From positions 1 through 55,161 of the forward strand of contig NZ_VFRR01000019.1 of the NCBI RefSeq assembly GCF_006385675.1: a stretch of 55,161 bases of DNA, in the 5' to 3' direction. Both the position numbers and the translations under genes were made by a program. The DNA is from Maribrevibacterium harenarium. GTDB lineage: Bacteria > Pseudomonadota > Gammaproteobacteria > Pseudomonadales > Marinomonadaceae. The notes below the pieces were generated by a model. The model was not told where the DNA came from. It was given only the letters and a program-made list of their open reading frames with translations, and searched no databases. Below are positions 27,503-36,706 of this stretch, in pieces (within the stretch, counting starts at the first letter, position 1; the number at the start of each line of letters is the position of its first letter).

Positions 27503-28594
27503 TTAGATTGCCACTGAACCGAAACTCGGCTCCGCATGGGCATGGTTAAGAGCATGGGCCGCATGAGGAACGTACACCACCTCATCTGATTTACTACTAC
27601 CAGAACACCAAGCCACTTTACGCTCATCACGAGGCGACTGCCCCAAATGCTTGCGATAACAACGACTAAAGTGTGGTGTTGACACGAAACCACAGGCTGC
27701 CGCGATTTCCACAATCGACATATTAGATTGCTTCAGAAGCTGACGAGCGCGCTCTAAACGTAACCGCAAGTAGTAGCGTGATGGCGAACAATCCATATAT
27801 TTATGGAACATTCGTTCCAGCTGACGGCGAGAAACGTTCACAAAAGCCGCCATTTCATCTAAATCAATTGGCTCTTCTAAGTTGTTCTCCATTAGCTCGA
27901 TCACATCAACCAATTTTGGTTTGTAGCTGCCGTTGTTGAGCTGACGCAGAGGAATACGCTGTTGGTCCGTTTCGGTACGAATCCGATCACAAATGAACAT
28001 ATCAGAAACCGCATTAGACAGCTTGCTACCATGTTCACGAGCAATAATATTCAGGAACATATCTAGCGGGGCGCCACCACCAGTAGCGGTATAACGACCT
28101 TCGTCCATAGAAAACAGACGATTGTTGCAGCGCACTTTCGGGAAGTTTTCTTGCAGTGCAGTCAAACACTCCCAATGGACACTACAGTTGTAACCATCAA
28201 GCAGACCCGCGTGAGCAAGCACATAAGCCCCGGTACAGATGCCACCTAGGGTGGTGCCTTTACGGGCACGTTTTTGCAGCCAACTCATTTGTTTTGGGGT
28301 GTAAGCACGGGTGATATCTAGTCCCCCTGCCACAATGATCAAATCAAGATCAGGACACTCGTCCAGAGTGGTATCGGAGGCGAGACTCAATCCGTCGCTA
28401 GCGCTAACTGGGCCACCATGCTCAGAAATCATAATCCAGCTGTAGAGCTCTTGACCTTTCAACTGATTAGCCATGCGCAGAGGTTCGATCGCAGACGCTA
28501 GCGCGATCATGGTGAAATTATCGAGTAGCAAAAAACCAACTCGAGTGACTGGTGCTGCTGCGGGGGTCGCGGCTTCAACATTAGGTAGGATCAT
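27503..28594 (-). CDS. gbdR: GbdR-like glycine betaine catabolism activator
   Basis: 363 residues. Amidotransferase-like ligand domain (about 18-200: VGFLLLDNFTMIALASAIEP, LIIVAGGLDITRAY, GGICTGAYVLAHAGLLDG) and C-terminal AraC helix-turn-helix (about 245-345: MAAFVNVSRRQLERMFHKY, IVEIAAACGFVSTPHFSRC). GbdR of Pseudomonas senses betaine and dimethylglycine and activates gbcA, gbcB, dgc and sox genes. The protein is closer in length and motif detail to GbdR than the paralogue at 20235 and lies next to gbcAB. GGGAG ribosome-binding site. Confidence 0.85.
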   Translation of the reverse strand: MILPNVEAATPAAAPVTRVGFLLLDNFTMIALASAIEPLRMANQLKGQELYSWIMISEHGGPVSASDGLSLASDTTLDECPDLDLIIVAGGLDITRAYTPKQMSWLQKRARKGTTLGGICTGAYVLAHAGLLDGYNCSVHWECLTALQENFPKVRCNNRLFSMDEGRYTATGGGAPLDMFLNIIAREHGSKLSNAVSDMFICDRIRTETDQQRIPLRQLNNGSYKPKLVDVIELMENNLEEPIDLDEMAAFVNVSRRQLERMFHKYMDCSPSRYYLRLRLERARQLLKQSNMSIVEIAAACGFVSTPHFSRCYRKHLGQSPRDERKVAWCSGSSKSDEVVYVPHAAHALNHAHAEPSFGSVAI

Positions 28595-28955
28595 GATTGC
28601 TCCCTCATGGTAATATCTCCAGCACTATTAGCAAATTTTAGGCCAAATACAGCTAGAGGTCGTAAACTTTTTATTTTATTTATATTACGGATATAGTCGT
28701 TTTTAGACAGCTCGAGCCGCTAGTTATCGGCTTAAAAACGACACATATCTGGGAGCGAATAGTAATCTAAGCGTAGCAGCCCGCATGAATGTTTGCGACT
28801 GCAAAACGACAAAAAATGCCAGTTTGCGACAGACCATTTTAGGTAGCATTGAAACGATAACTTATGATCATACAAGAATGAAGGAGAAATTTTGCTATTT
28901 CCTGCACAACCCATTGATAAAAAAGGGGAAATCGCACATTTTTAGAAAACAAACA
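28595..28955. other. gbdR upstream spacer
   Basis: About 360 bp, AT-rich next to gbdR. Short frames on both strands lack ribosome-binding sites. It contains GGTCGTAAA near 28659 and ATATAGTCGTTTT near 28691, similar to sequences upstream of gbcAB and glyA. Probably the gbdR promoter region. Confidence 0.4.
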
Positions 28956-28984
28956 GAAATAACGCCTCATAACAGGGCGTTATT
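28956..28984 (-). terminator. Exonuclease gene terminator
   Basis: AATAACGCC and GGCGTTATT flank a 9-nt loop; it includes the TAA stop codon of the exonuclease gene and is followed on the minus strand by TCTGTTTGTTTTCT. Ends the gbcB-DUF294-exonuclease transcript. Confidence 0.7.
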
Positions 28985-29693
28985 CCCATAAATCCCCAAT
29001 AACCCTGCTATCATCATAATGATGACGCAGTTGTGCCTGTAATAATTCAGCAGTTGCCAAGGCATCCGTCATTGCACTATGGAGCGGGTAACGGGGCAGA
29101 CCGTAACGACCGCGACTATCGGCAAGACGTATAGACACTGGCTTACCTCCAAGCAAGCGTTTCAGCTTAGCGCCAATTTGTTGGCGATGAAAAAATGCTT
29201 CGATCGCCATGGTATCGATCAAGGGGAACAACAATTCATCACCCAAACGTTGCTGCACTTGATGATACAAAAAGTCTCGCTCAATATATTTAAAATGAAC
29301 GACCACCACTTTTGACGCCAACACGGCCAAAATATCATCCAACACTTCCATGAGGTCAGGGGCCTGCTCAAGGTCAGCATGGGTAATGCCGTGTATCAAA
29401 ACCGAATCATCTGCGAGCTGTTTTCGTGGTTTTACCAGCCAAGAGCGTGAATCATTTAACTGAATACGTCCGGCGGTAAAAGGCACCATACCCACACTGA
29501 TGATTTCGTGGACTTCTGGAGTAAGACCGGTGGTTTCAAAGTCCAGAGCCACGAAGCTGGCTTTTTTAATTGGTTGATTGGGGTCTAGCTTACAGGCTTG
29601 GTAAAACCGGCGCACAGTGTCATGCTGTGCGCTGGCTTCTTGCGCCGAGCGAAACGACTCCCAATCGACAGAGGAAAAATCGATATCACACAT
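28980..29693 (-). CDS. DnaQ-family 3'-5' exonuclease
   Basis: 237 residues. DEDDh exonuclease domain: Exo I FVALDFETTGLTPEVHEI (near 47), Exo II region VVVVHFKYIERDFLY, Exo III HSAMTDALATAELL with the histidine of DEDDh. Similar to the proofreading-like exonucleases that regularly follow DUF294 proteins. Starts 5 nt after the DUF294 gene and has no ribosome-binding site of its own, so it is translated by reinitiation from it. Nucleic acid or nucleotide substrate unknown. Confidence 0.83.
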   Translation of the reverse strand: MCDIDFSSVDWESFRSAQEASAQHDTVRRFYQACKLDPNQPIKKASFVALDFETTGLTPEVHEIISVGMVPFTAGRIQLNDSRSWLVKPRKQLADDSVLIHGITHADLEQAPDLMEVLDDILAVLASKVVVVHFKYIERDFLYHQVQQRLGDELLFPLIDTMAIEAFFHRQQIGAKLKRLLGGKPVSIRLADSRGRYGLPRYPLHSAMTDALATAELLQAQLRHHYDDSRVIGDLWE

Positions 29694-29698
29694 AGGGT

Positions 29699-31585
29699 TT
29701 AGCTACGTTTATAGGGATATTTAAATTTAAGGAAACGCTGACCATTGCTGAGCACTTGAAACGCTTCTTTTAGATTACGGCGCTCGGCGTCAGTCAATTT
29801 GTCAGGTTCAATGTTATTGTCTGGAGCATGCCCCTCATCAACATCCTCTGCCTGATGGCTGATCCTAACCATGGTGAGATACTCCATAGCATCCCGCAAC
29901 TCTCGTGCTCGACCTTCCGGAAGCAAGTTAGCTTTCATTACTGCCTCCAACCGCTCGAATGAACTTCTGGCAGCAGACCCCACTGCGAAAGCATGCACCC
30001 GAATTAAGTCAACCAGTGGCGCAGTACCTCTACGCTTTAAATTGATTGTACGACGGTGCTCACCATCACGTTCCATGACAAAGCCTTTAAAAAAACCAAG
30101 AGGAGGGGTTCTTAGTAGGGCATTACGAGCCATGCTAGCTAGGAATATAGGATTGTTTTTGGCGCGATCAACGATGAACTGACTAAGTTCATCGGCCCAT
30201 TCAGTCTTGCCCCAGACCCCTTCTAAATCGAAGAAAATCGAACTATTGAGCAGGGATTCTGGATCAGGCACATCAATCCATTGGGCAAAGCAGTCGCGCC
30301 ATTGGGTTACAGTTTTACGCCATTTTGGATTGGTCGCCATAATCTGACCGGTACAATAAGGATAACCACACTTATCCAAACCATCGCTAACAAACTGAGC
30401 CAGCTCGGCGAAGTAAGCATTGTGTTGAGCCGGATTGTAATCATCAGATAACGCCATCGCGTTATCCTGGTCGGTGATAAGCAGTTGCTCATCTCGGGCC
30501 ATAGAGCCTAACGATAAGAAGCAATATGGCACCGGTGGTGGGCCAAGCCGCTCTTCCCCGAGCTCTAATAGACGTTGCATAAAACTACGCCCAATGACCG
30601 ACATAGCACTACCGATCATCGAGGCACTGGCATTATCTTGCACCATGCGCACGAAGCAAGACGTGACATCTTTTGCAACCAACGCCAGTTCCTCCACCGT
30701 CTGTTGACGATGAATCAGGCTAACAATATATAAACTGCTCTTTGACTCAAAGCGAACGATATCGGAGATCGCTATTACACCAATAGGACGCGTCTGGGAA
30801 GTAACGGGGAGATGGTGTATGTTGCAGCGCAACATAGTCAGCATAGCTTCGAAAACATAGGTATCTTTATCGATGGTGATCGGGGATTTGGTCATCACTT
30901 CAACCACCGAACTCTCGATATCAACACCTTGTGATACCACCCGTGTACGCAAGTCGCGATCCGTTAAGATACCCGCTAAACTGCGGTGAACTTCCTCACT
31001 GTCGTCTATCGGATATTGCTCCGAAACGACCAACAGAGATGACACTCCTTCCTCCGTCATCAAAGTAGCAGCTTGACGGATGCTGGCATCAACACTAATC
31101 CAAACAGGATTGCGTGCAATCAAACTGCCTACTCTGGCTCCAGATAGGGGGCTTTCTTGTTGCTGCTCTTCAACGGTTTTTTTGAGGCGACGCTGCTCGT
31201 CTATCTCGACAAAATAGGCAAAGGCTTCGTATTCGTCGCAAAGCTCGTAGAAGAGCGCCTCGGGGATAAAATAAATTAGGGAATCTTCCATGGCCCTAGC
31301 TGGCAGACGAACTCGGTTCGCCATGAGCAAACCAAGTTGTCCAAATACATCGCCTTGACTCAGACGATTGTATAACTTGCCATTACGGCGATAGATTTCT
31401 ACCGCTCCGCTGCGAATGACACAAAAGTCGTGGATTTCATCACCGAACTTGTAAATGTCGTTACCGGAGCGGTAATAGCCTACCTCAAGGCGAGTAGCTA
31501 GCTGCTCTAGACGAGCTTGCGGCAGAGCATCGAAAGGCGGGTAGCGCCCAAGGAATTCTGCAATTTCGTAGTGTTCTGCTTCCAA
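29699..31585 (-). CDS. cNMP-binding, CBS-pair, DUF294 nucleotidyltransferase protein
   Basis: 628 residues, soluble. Start is TTG 31585: the codon before it is a stop, AGGG lies 7 nt upstream and no ATG follows for many codons. Domains: cyclic-nucleotide-binding fold (about 12-130), two CBS motifs (about 155-290), GlnD-like nucleotidyltransferase (about 300-440, LGSMARDEQLLITDQDNAM with GS and DxD catalytic elements) and DUF294 C-terminal substrate-binding region (about 480-620). Such proteins are usually beside acetate symporter genes; here the start lies 21 nt after the gbcB stop, making it part of the betaine operon. Target of nucleotidyl transfer unknown. Confidence 0.85.
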   Translation of the reverse strand: MEAEHYEIAEFLGRYPPFDALPQARLEQLATRLEVGYYRSGNDIYKFGDEIHDFCVIRSGAVEIYRRNGKLYNRLSQGDVFGQLGLLMANRVRLPARAMEDSLIYFIPEALFYELCDEYEAFAYFVEIDEQRRLKKTVEEQQQESPLSGARVGSLIARNPVWISVDASIRQAATLMTEEGVSSLLVVSEQYPIDDSEEVHRSLAGILTDRDLRTRVVSQGVDIESSVVEVMTKSPITIDKDTYVFEAMLTMLRCNIHHLPVTSQTRPIGVIAISDIVRFESKSSLYIVSLIHRQQTVEELALVAKDVTSCFVRMVQDNASASMIGSAMSVIGRSFMQRLLELGEERLGPPPVPYCFLSLGSMARDEQLLITDQDNAMALSDDYNPAQHNAYFAELAQFVSDGLDKCGYPYCTGQIMATNPKWRKTVTQWRDCFAQWIDVPDPESLLNSSIFFDLEGVWGKTEWADELSQFIVDRAKNNPIFLASMARNALLRTPPLGFFKGFVMERDGEHRRTINLKRRGTAPLVDLIRVHAFAVGSAARSSFERLEAVMKANLLPEGRARELRDAMEYLTMVRISHQAEDVDEGHAPDNNIEPDKLTDAERRNLKEAFQVLSNGQRFLKFKYPYKRS

Positions 31586-31606
31586 TTAGGCGCCCTGCTC
31601 TGCTAA

Positions 31607-32740
31607 TTAATATTCGATAACAACGTCTGTCTTTGGCACAGTACAGCAAGATAGAACGTAACCAGCAGCCACATCATCGTCTGTGATACCGCCATTGTGT
31701 TCCATGGTTGTTTCGCCTTCTTTTACCAGCACCTTACAAGTACCACAAATCCCCATACCACAAGCTTTTGGAATGTGTAGATTCAGACGAGCAGCAGCGT
31801 TGTGTAATGTTTCCCCAGGAACCACTTGTACACTCATGCTCATGCCATTGTTAATGATCTCAACGCGAGTCAAATCCTCGGAAGTCAATGCGTCGGCTTC
31901 CGCTTGAGCAACTTCGGCTTGCTCAATGGCATCTTCTACCACTTCCGCAGGCGTCGCACCGAAGGCTTCCTCATGGTAATGAGTCATGTCAAAGCCTTGC
32001 GCTTTCAACATAGCTTTTACTGCATTCATGTAAGGCGTAGGCCCACAACAGAAAATCTCGCGATCCATGAAGTCCGGTGCAATCATCTCTAGCTTGGCTA
32101 AATCAAGATAACCACGGTAGCCATGCCACGCTTGACCGTTCTCAACGCGCTCAACGATCAAATGAAGTTTGAAGTTATCAATACGAGATGCCATGTGATC
32201 AAGCTCACGTGGGTAGATCAAGTCACCTGGCGTGCGAGCGCTATGAACGAACACTATGTCAACTTCACCATTGGTATCAAACCACCAGCGCGCCATAGAC
32301 ATCACCGGAGTAATACCCACTCCACCAGAAAGCAGTAGCACCTTTTCAGATGGGAAGTCGATGCAGTTGAAGTTACCAACCGGGCCGTGTACTGCTAACT
32401 CAGTACCGACAGACATATTGTCGTGTAGCCAATTAGAAACCAAACCACCCGGTGCACGCTTCACGGTAATGGAAAAGCTGTAAGGTACGGAAGGGGAACT
32501 AGAAATGGTGTAAGAGCGCATTACCTGCTTACCATCAATTTCTAACTCTAGCGTAACAAATTGACCTGGTTTAAAGAAAAACATTACTGGCTGCTGAGCC
32601 ATGAAGCAGAATGTACGTACATCCCATGACTCTTGAATTACCTTTACACAACGCACGTTGTGACGGCCATTTACCCACGTTTGTGTATTAATCGGCGTCA
32701 GGTTATCGGCAGAAGCCGAGGTATTAGTAGGGGTTGTCAT
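31607..32740 (-). CDS. gbcB: Glycine betaine monooxygenase reductase subunit
   Basis: 377 residues. Takes electrons from NAD(P)H and passes them to the Rieske oxygenase GbcA. FAD domain (RSYTISSSPS, FKPGQFVTLEL), NAD-binding domain (LLLSGGVGITPVMSMA, FCCGPTPYMNAV) and C-terminal plant-type 2Fe-2S domain with CGMGICGTC and a final LSCCTVP. Divergent from gbcA, as in some relatives where Pseudomonas also keeps the two back to back. GAGAG ribosome-binding site. Confidence 0.92.
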   Translation of the reverse strand: MTTPTNTSASADNLTPINTQTWVNGRHNVRCVKVIQESWDVRTFCFMAQQPVMFFFKPGQFVTLELEIDGKQVMRSYTISSSPSVPYSFSITVKRAPGGLVSNWLHDNMSVGTELAVHGPVGNFNCIDFPSEKVLLLSGGVGITPVMSMARWWFDTNGEVDIVFVHSARTPGDLIYPRELDHMASRIDNFKLHLIVERVENGQAWHGYRGYLDLAKLEMIAPDFMDREIFCCGPTPYMNAVKAMLKAQGFDMTHYHEEAFGATPAEVVEDAIEQAEVAQAEADALTSEDLTRVEIINNGMSMSVQVVPGETLHNAAARLNLHIPKACGMGICGTCKVLVKEGETTMEHNGGITDDDVAAGYVLSCCTVPKTDVVIEY

Positions 32741-33051
32741 AGTCGTTCTCTCTCACAGTGACGTTGGGTTTTCATGTTTTGTGCCATTTTGTTCTGGTAC
32801 TCGAAACGGCAATTAGCCATTCACGACACTTAGTTGTCCATTGCGGCCAAAACCAGCTATATCAGTAACTACGTAAGTGTTTATAGTCGATTTGCGTATC
32901 TGAATACGTCGCGTTTAGGCATTAACATAAACACAACATGGTAGACGATAGCGCCATTACTACAACGGAAGGTAAGCGTTTAGCTTTCCTCAATTTGCTC
33001 TGACGAGAGAAGCAAATTAAAAAAACTAATTTTTACAAAGGGATCACTCCT
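32741..33051. promoter_or_regulatory. Divergent gbcB/gbcA control region
   Basis: 311 bp. Expected site of GbdR action. CTGAATACGTCGC at 32900-32912 recurs with one change upstream of the dipeptidase-dgc operon (45164-45176), and TTATAGTCGATTT at 32881-32893 resembles a sequence upstream of gbdR. These are candidates for operator half-sites; no strict sigma-70 promoter is obvious. Confidence 0.5.
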
Positions 33052-34323
33052 ATGAACCAAAATGATCTACTCAACATGCGTTACGCTACTATCGAAGACG
33101 CTCGCACTGCAATGGCGAAATATTTAGAAGAGCGTCCAGCTAACTATTCTCTTGAAGCACCTCTATACAACGACCCAATGATGTTCCGTGTCGATATGGA
33201 AGAAGTGTTCCAGAAGGAGTGGCTATTCGTTGGTATGACCAGCGAAATTCCAAATCGCGGTGATTACTTTACCGTTGAAATTGGTCAAAACCCAGTTTTA
33301 GTTGTGCGTGACGCAGATGGTTCTGTGAATGCTTTCCACAACACTTGTCGTCACCGTGGTTCACGTGTGTGTCTAGAGCACCGCGGTAAAGTGGCAAACC
33401 TAGTTTGTCCTTACCACCAGTGGACTTATGACCTAAAAGGTAACCTGCTATTTGCTGGTACTGAAATGGGTGAGTCATTCGACAAGTCTAAGCACGGACT
33501 AAAGAAAGCATTTTGTAAGACTGCCGGTGGTTTTATCTTCGTTTGCTTAGGCAAAGAAGAGCCACAAAGTGACTTCGACGAATTCCTAGCAACTCTTGAA
33601 GAGTACATGGCGCCATACGATGTAGAAAATACTAAGTTGGCTGTTGAATCTAACATGTACGAGAAAGCTAACTGGAAACTTGTTATTGAAAATAACCGTG
33701 AGTGTTACCACTGTGCCGGTAGCCACCCAGAGCTACTAAACACCATTCTAGAATGGGATGACACAAACGATCCACGCGCACCACAAGACTTCCTAGACCA
33801 CTACCATGATCTAGCTGCTCAGTGGGACGCAGAAGGCATTCCACATGAGCACAAGAGCTTTGGCCCTGGCAAACGTAACCGTATCGTGCGTATGCCACTG
33901 AAGAAAGGCACCAAAGTAATGACTATCGATGGTGAGGCCGGCTGTAAGAAGCTATTAGGTCGCATCCAGAACCCAATGCTAGGTTCTATGCGTATCCTTC
34001 ACCTACCAAACTCTTGGAACCACATGCAGTCTGACCACTTCATCGTGTTCCGCGTGTTACCTATCTCTGCTACAGAGTCTATGGTTACCACCAAATGGTT
34101 CGTACACAAAGATGCTGTAGAAGGCGAAGATTACGATCCAGCTCGTCTACGTCAAGTTTGGGATGCTACTAACGACCAAGACCGTATCCTAGGTGAAGAA
34201 AACCAACGCGGTATTGCTTCTGTTGCTTACCAACCTGGACCATACTCTGAAACATTCGAGTTCGGTGTAATGAACTTCCTAGAGTGGTACTCTGACACTG
34301 TTCAGAAAAACCTGAAGAAATAA
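33052..34323 (+). CDS. gbcA: Glycine betaine monooxygenase, Rieske oxygenase subunit
   Basis: 423 residues. Removes one methyl group from betaine as formaldehyde to give dimethylglycine. Rieske 2Fe-2S ligands C99 and H101 (CRHRGS) and C119 and H122 (CPYHQW); mononuclear iron site with H220 and H225 in NRECYHCAGSHPEL. The length and motif arrangement match GbcA/BmoA rather than choline monooxygenase alone. Codon use here (few rare codons, CTA-rich leucine, repeated GGT/CGT) suggests high expression. GGGATC ribosome-binding region upstream. Confidence 0.94.
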   Translation: MNQNDLLNMRYATIEDARTAMAKYLEERPANYSLEAPLYNDPMMFRVDMEEVFQKEWLFVGMTSEIPNRGDYFTVEIGQNPVLVVRDADGSVNAFHNTCRHRGSRVCLEHRGKVANLVCPYHQWTYDLKGNLLFAGTEMGESFDKSKHGLKKAFCKTAGGFIFVCLGKEEPQSDFDEFLATLEEYMAPYDVENTKLAVESNMYEKANWKLVIENNRECYHCAGSHPELLNTILEWDDTNDPRAPQDFLDHYHDLAAQWDAEGIPHEHKSFGPGKRNRIVRMPLKKGTKVMTIDGEAGCKKLLGRIQNPMLGSMRILHLPNSWNHMQSDHFIVFRVLPISATESMVTTKWFVHKDAVEGEDYDPARLRQVWDATNDQDRILGEENQRGIASVAYQPGPYSETFEFGVMNFLEWYSDTVQKNLKK

Positions 34324-34348
34324 CCTAGCCTAATAACGGCTTAAGCAA

Positions 34349-34383
34349 ACGCCCGACAACTTGGTTGTTGGGCGTTTTTTTTG
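34349..34383 (+). terminator. gbcA terminator
   Basis: ACGCCCGACAAC-TTG-GTTGTTGGGCGT followed by TTTTTTTT, 25 nt after the gbcA stop. Strong intrinsic terminator. Confidence 0.93.
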
Positions 34384-35060
34384 CCCGCTCTACACGCCAA
34401 TGATTACCTGCTGCTAAGCATTTACGACGTGACGCATAATTAAGTCTCTACCCCCTCTGAACAAGCGACCCCCTAACTCAAGAAAGTCACTACTTACCCA
34501 CATAGGAGAAAACCGATTCATTTGCTTTTGAGCCTAGCAAGCACTGTAGACACGCGATCCAGGCAGGTTATGAGAAAGCAAACAACCCCCAAGAGATTCA
34601 CCATAATCCACAAAACCATCAGACCAAGATAATCGCCTTAGCTCAACTACAGCGAGTTCTAACTCTTATGTCTTGAGTGCCTACTGACTGACACAGTAAT
34701 ACCTGAAAACACTTTTGGTCACACCTGAGATAATAAGTTTTTAACTTACTGCGTCGCAGGAGTCTCTTTATAGTGGCATCGATATTGGCGTAGAACGTCA
34801 CATAGTAAGCCCCCCAAGTAGTCTCCCTCGCAACTGCCACTTCCCTTTAAAATGACTTTCATAGACTTCAGAGGAACGCACAGGCCAACAGTACTTTAGA
34901 GCTATCTATGCAAGGTAAGACGCATCTTGTCAGCTTTAAAAAGCCTGTGCCGATCGGCTATGTCTCGGGGAATAATAGGTGAGCAGTGAGGAGAGCTTGG
35001 ACTTTTATCGAATCGATAACTAGCCCCAATATTTTGAACTACGAGATTATACCCACTAAA
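34384..35060. other. Gene-free stretch between gbcA and the BCCT gene
   Basis: About 680 bp between terminators, the longest non-coding stretch here. The best open frame (34643-34840, minus) has no ribosome-binding site or family features. A TTTACGAC sequence is at 34420. It may be a decayed gene or hold an unrecognised RNA; nothing else supported. Confidence 0.35.
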
Positions 35061-35096
35061 AGGCAAAACCCCCGGCACTCTCGCGAGAGCCAGGGG
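35061..35096 (-). terminator. BCCT gene terminator
   Basis: On the minus strand CCCCTGGCTCTCG pairs with CGAGAGTGCCGGGG (one mismatch), followed by TTTTGCCTTTT. Confidence 0.85.
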
Positions 35097-35128
35097 TCGT
35101 CAGACTTACTAGGGGTTAACTGAGAGAA

Positions 35129-36706
35129 TTAACGCATTTCAGAAGCCAAACCTTTGTAGATACTGAAACACATTACAAGCAATACCACAGTGAATGGTAA
35201 ACCAGTCGTAATTGCACCGGCTTGCAATGCTGTCAATGAGTCATTACCACCACCGGCAAGCAATACACCAGCGATTACACCAACCATAGATGCCCAGAAG
35301 ATGCGCTGTGGCACAGGAGTCTCAACTTTACCACCAGCAGTGATGGAGTCGATTACCAATGAGCCAGAGTCAGAGGAAGTGATAAAGAATACCAACACCA
35401 ACACAATGGCAATTACGGAAGTCAAACCAGACAGTGGTAGGTTTTCTAGCATCTGGAACATAGCGCTTGGTACATCACCAAGACCGTTAGCTAGTGCACC
35501 GATACCACCTTGTACTTGATCTAGGGCTTGACCACCGAAAGTAGACATCCAGAACAAAGACACTAGTGTAGGCACAAGTAATACAGCGATCATGAACTCA
35601 CGTACAGTACGGCCTTTAGATACGCGCGCGATAAACATACCTACAAATGGTGACCAGCTAATCCACCATGCCCAGTAGAACACAGTCCATCCTTCGTAGA
35701 ATTTAGGATCATCACGACCTACCCAGTTACTTAGAGGAATAATGTACTCACCGTAAGCAGTCAGAGTAGAGAAGAAGTTGCTAAAGAAGCCTGTAATAGA
35801 ACCAAATAGGATTACGAATAACATTAGAACGCCGGCCATAATCATGTTGATATTACTCAACACTTTAACGCCGCCATCTAAGCCACGCATTACAGACAGA
35901 ATCGCAATGGCACTAACCACCACAATGATGCCTATCTGCGTAGAGATGTTGTTCTCAATACCGAACAAGAAGTTAAGACCGCCGCCAGCTTGAGAAGCAC
36001 CGAAACCTAGAGACGTCGCCAAACCAAAGATAGTTGCCAATACAGCAAGGATATCAATGATGTGACCCATAAAGCCCCAGCAACGCTCACCCAAAAGTGG
36101 GTAGAATGCAGAACGCACTGTTAGCGGCAGACCTTTGTTGAAAGAGAAAAACGCTAGCGCCAATGCCAATACACCGTAAATAGCCCATGGGTGTAGACCC
36201 CAGTGGAACATGGTGGCACCCATAGCTGCTGCGGCAGCCTCAGGAGTGTTAGCTGGAACGTTTAGAGGCGTACCCCACCAATCGGTGTAATATGCTACTG
36301 GCTCAGCAACACTCCAGAACATAAGACCGATACCCATACCAGCAGCAAATAGCATTGCGAACCAAGAAGCCGTGGAGAACTCGGGTTTAGCATGATCACC
36401 ACCAAGTCGGATTTTACCAACTGGCAATAAAATAATAGCAAGACAGAATAATACGAAAATATTACCACCGATCATAAATAGCCAATCGAATGTTCCAATC
36501 GACCAAGATCGTGCACCTGTCAACATTTCTTTTGATTCTGCTGGGAAAATCAAAGCAAATGCAATAAAGGCAATTATTACCAGAGCACTGGTAGTAAATA
36601 CCGGGTTATTTACGTCCATACCTAGGATTTGGACGTTATCCTGTCCGGCCTTATAGTCAGACGTATAGTCTGACGACCGGGTACTCTTACGAGAGTTTGA
36701 ATCCAT
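35129..36706 (-). CDS. BCCT-family betaine/choline transporter
   Basis: 525 residues with 12 membrane segments; cytosolic N tail of about 30 residues. The glycine-rich unwound segment AAGMGIGLMFWSVAEPVAYY near 115 and the aromatic signature WTVFYWAWWISWSPFVGMF near 340-358 are both present. The methionine in GMGIGLMFW rather than arginine at the equivalent CaiT position favours Na+-coupled uptake. The C tail is very short, so osmotic activation through a long C-terminal helix as in BetP is unlikely; it is better read as a catabolic betaine importer induced with the gbc/dgc genes. AGGTGGAG ribosome-binding site. Confidence 0.9.
   Translation of the reverse strand: MDSNSRKSTRSSDYTSDYKAGQDNVQILGMDVNNPVFTTSALVIIAFIAFALIFPAESKEMLTGARSWSIGTFDWLFMIGGNIFVLFCLAIILLPVGKIRLGGDHAKPEFSTASWFAMLFAAGMGIGLMFWSVAEPVAYYTDWWGTPLNVPANTPEAAAAAMGATMFHWGLHPWAIYGVLALALAFFSFNKGLPLTVRSAFYPLLGERCWGFMGHIIDILAVLATIFGLATSLGFGASQAGGGLNFLFGIENNISTQIGIIVVVSAIAILSVMRGLDGGVKVLSNINMIMAGVLMLFVILFGSITGFFSNFFSTLTAYGEYIIPLSNWVGRDDPKFYEGWTVFYWAWWISWSPFVGMFIARVSKGRTVREFMIAVLLVPTLVSLFWMSTFGGQALDQVQGGIGALANGLGDVPSAMFQMLENLPLSGLTSVIAIVLVLVFFITSSDSGSLVIDSITAGGKVETPVPQRIFWASMVGVIAGVLLAGGGNDSLTALQAGAITTGLPFTVVLLVMCFSIYKGLASEMR

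Noticed and set aside
28732..28991. Short frames on both strands upstream of gbdR
   Set aside because: Overlapping, no start signals; better read as a promoter region plus the exonuclease terminator.
34643..34840. 64-codon minus frame in the gbcA-BCCT spacer
   Set aside because: No ribosome-binding site and no similarity that I recognise; composition does not look coding.
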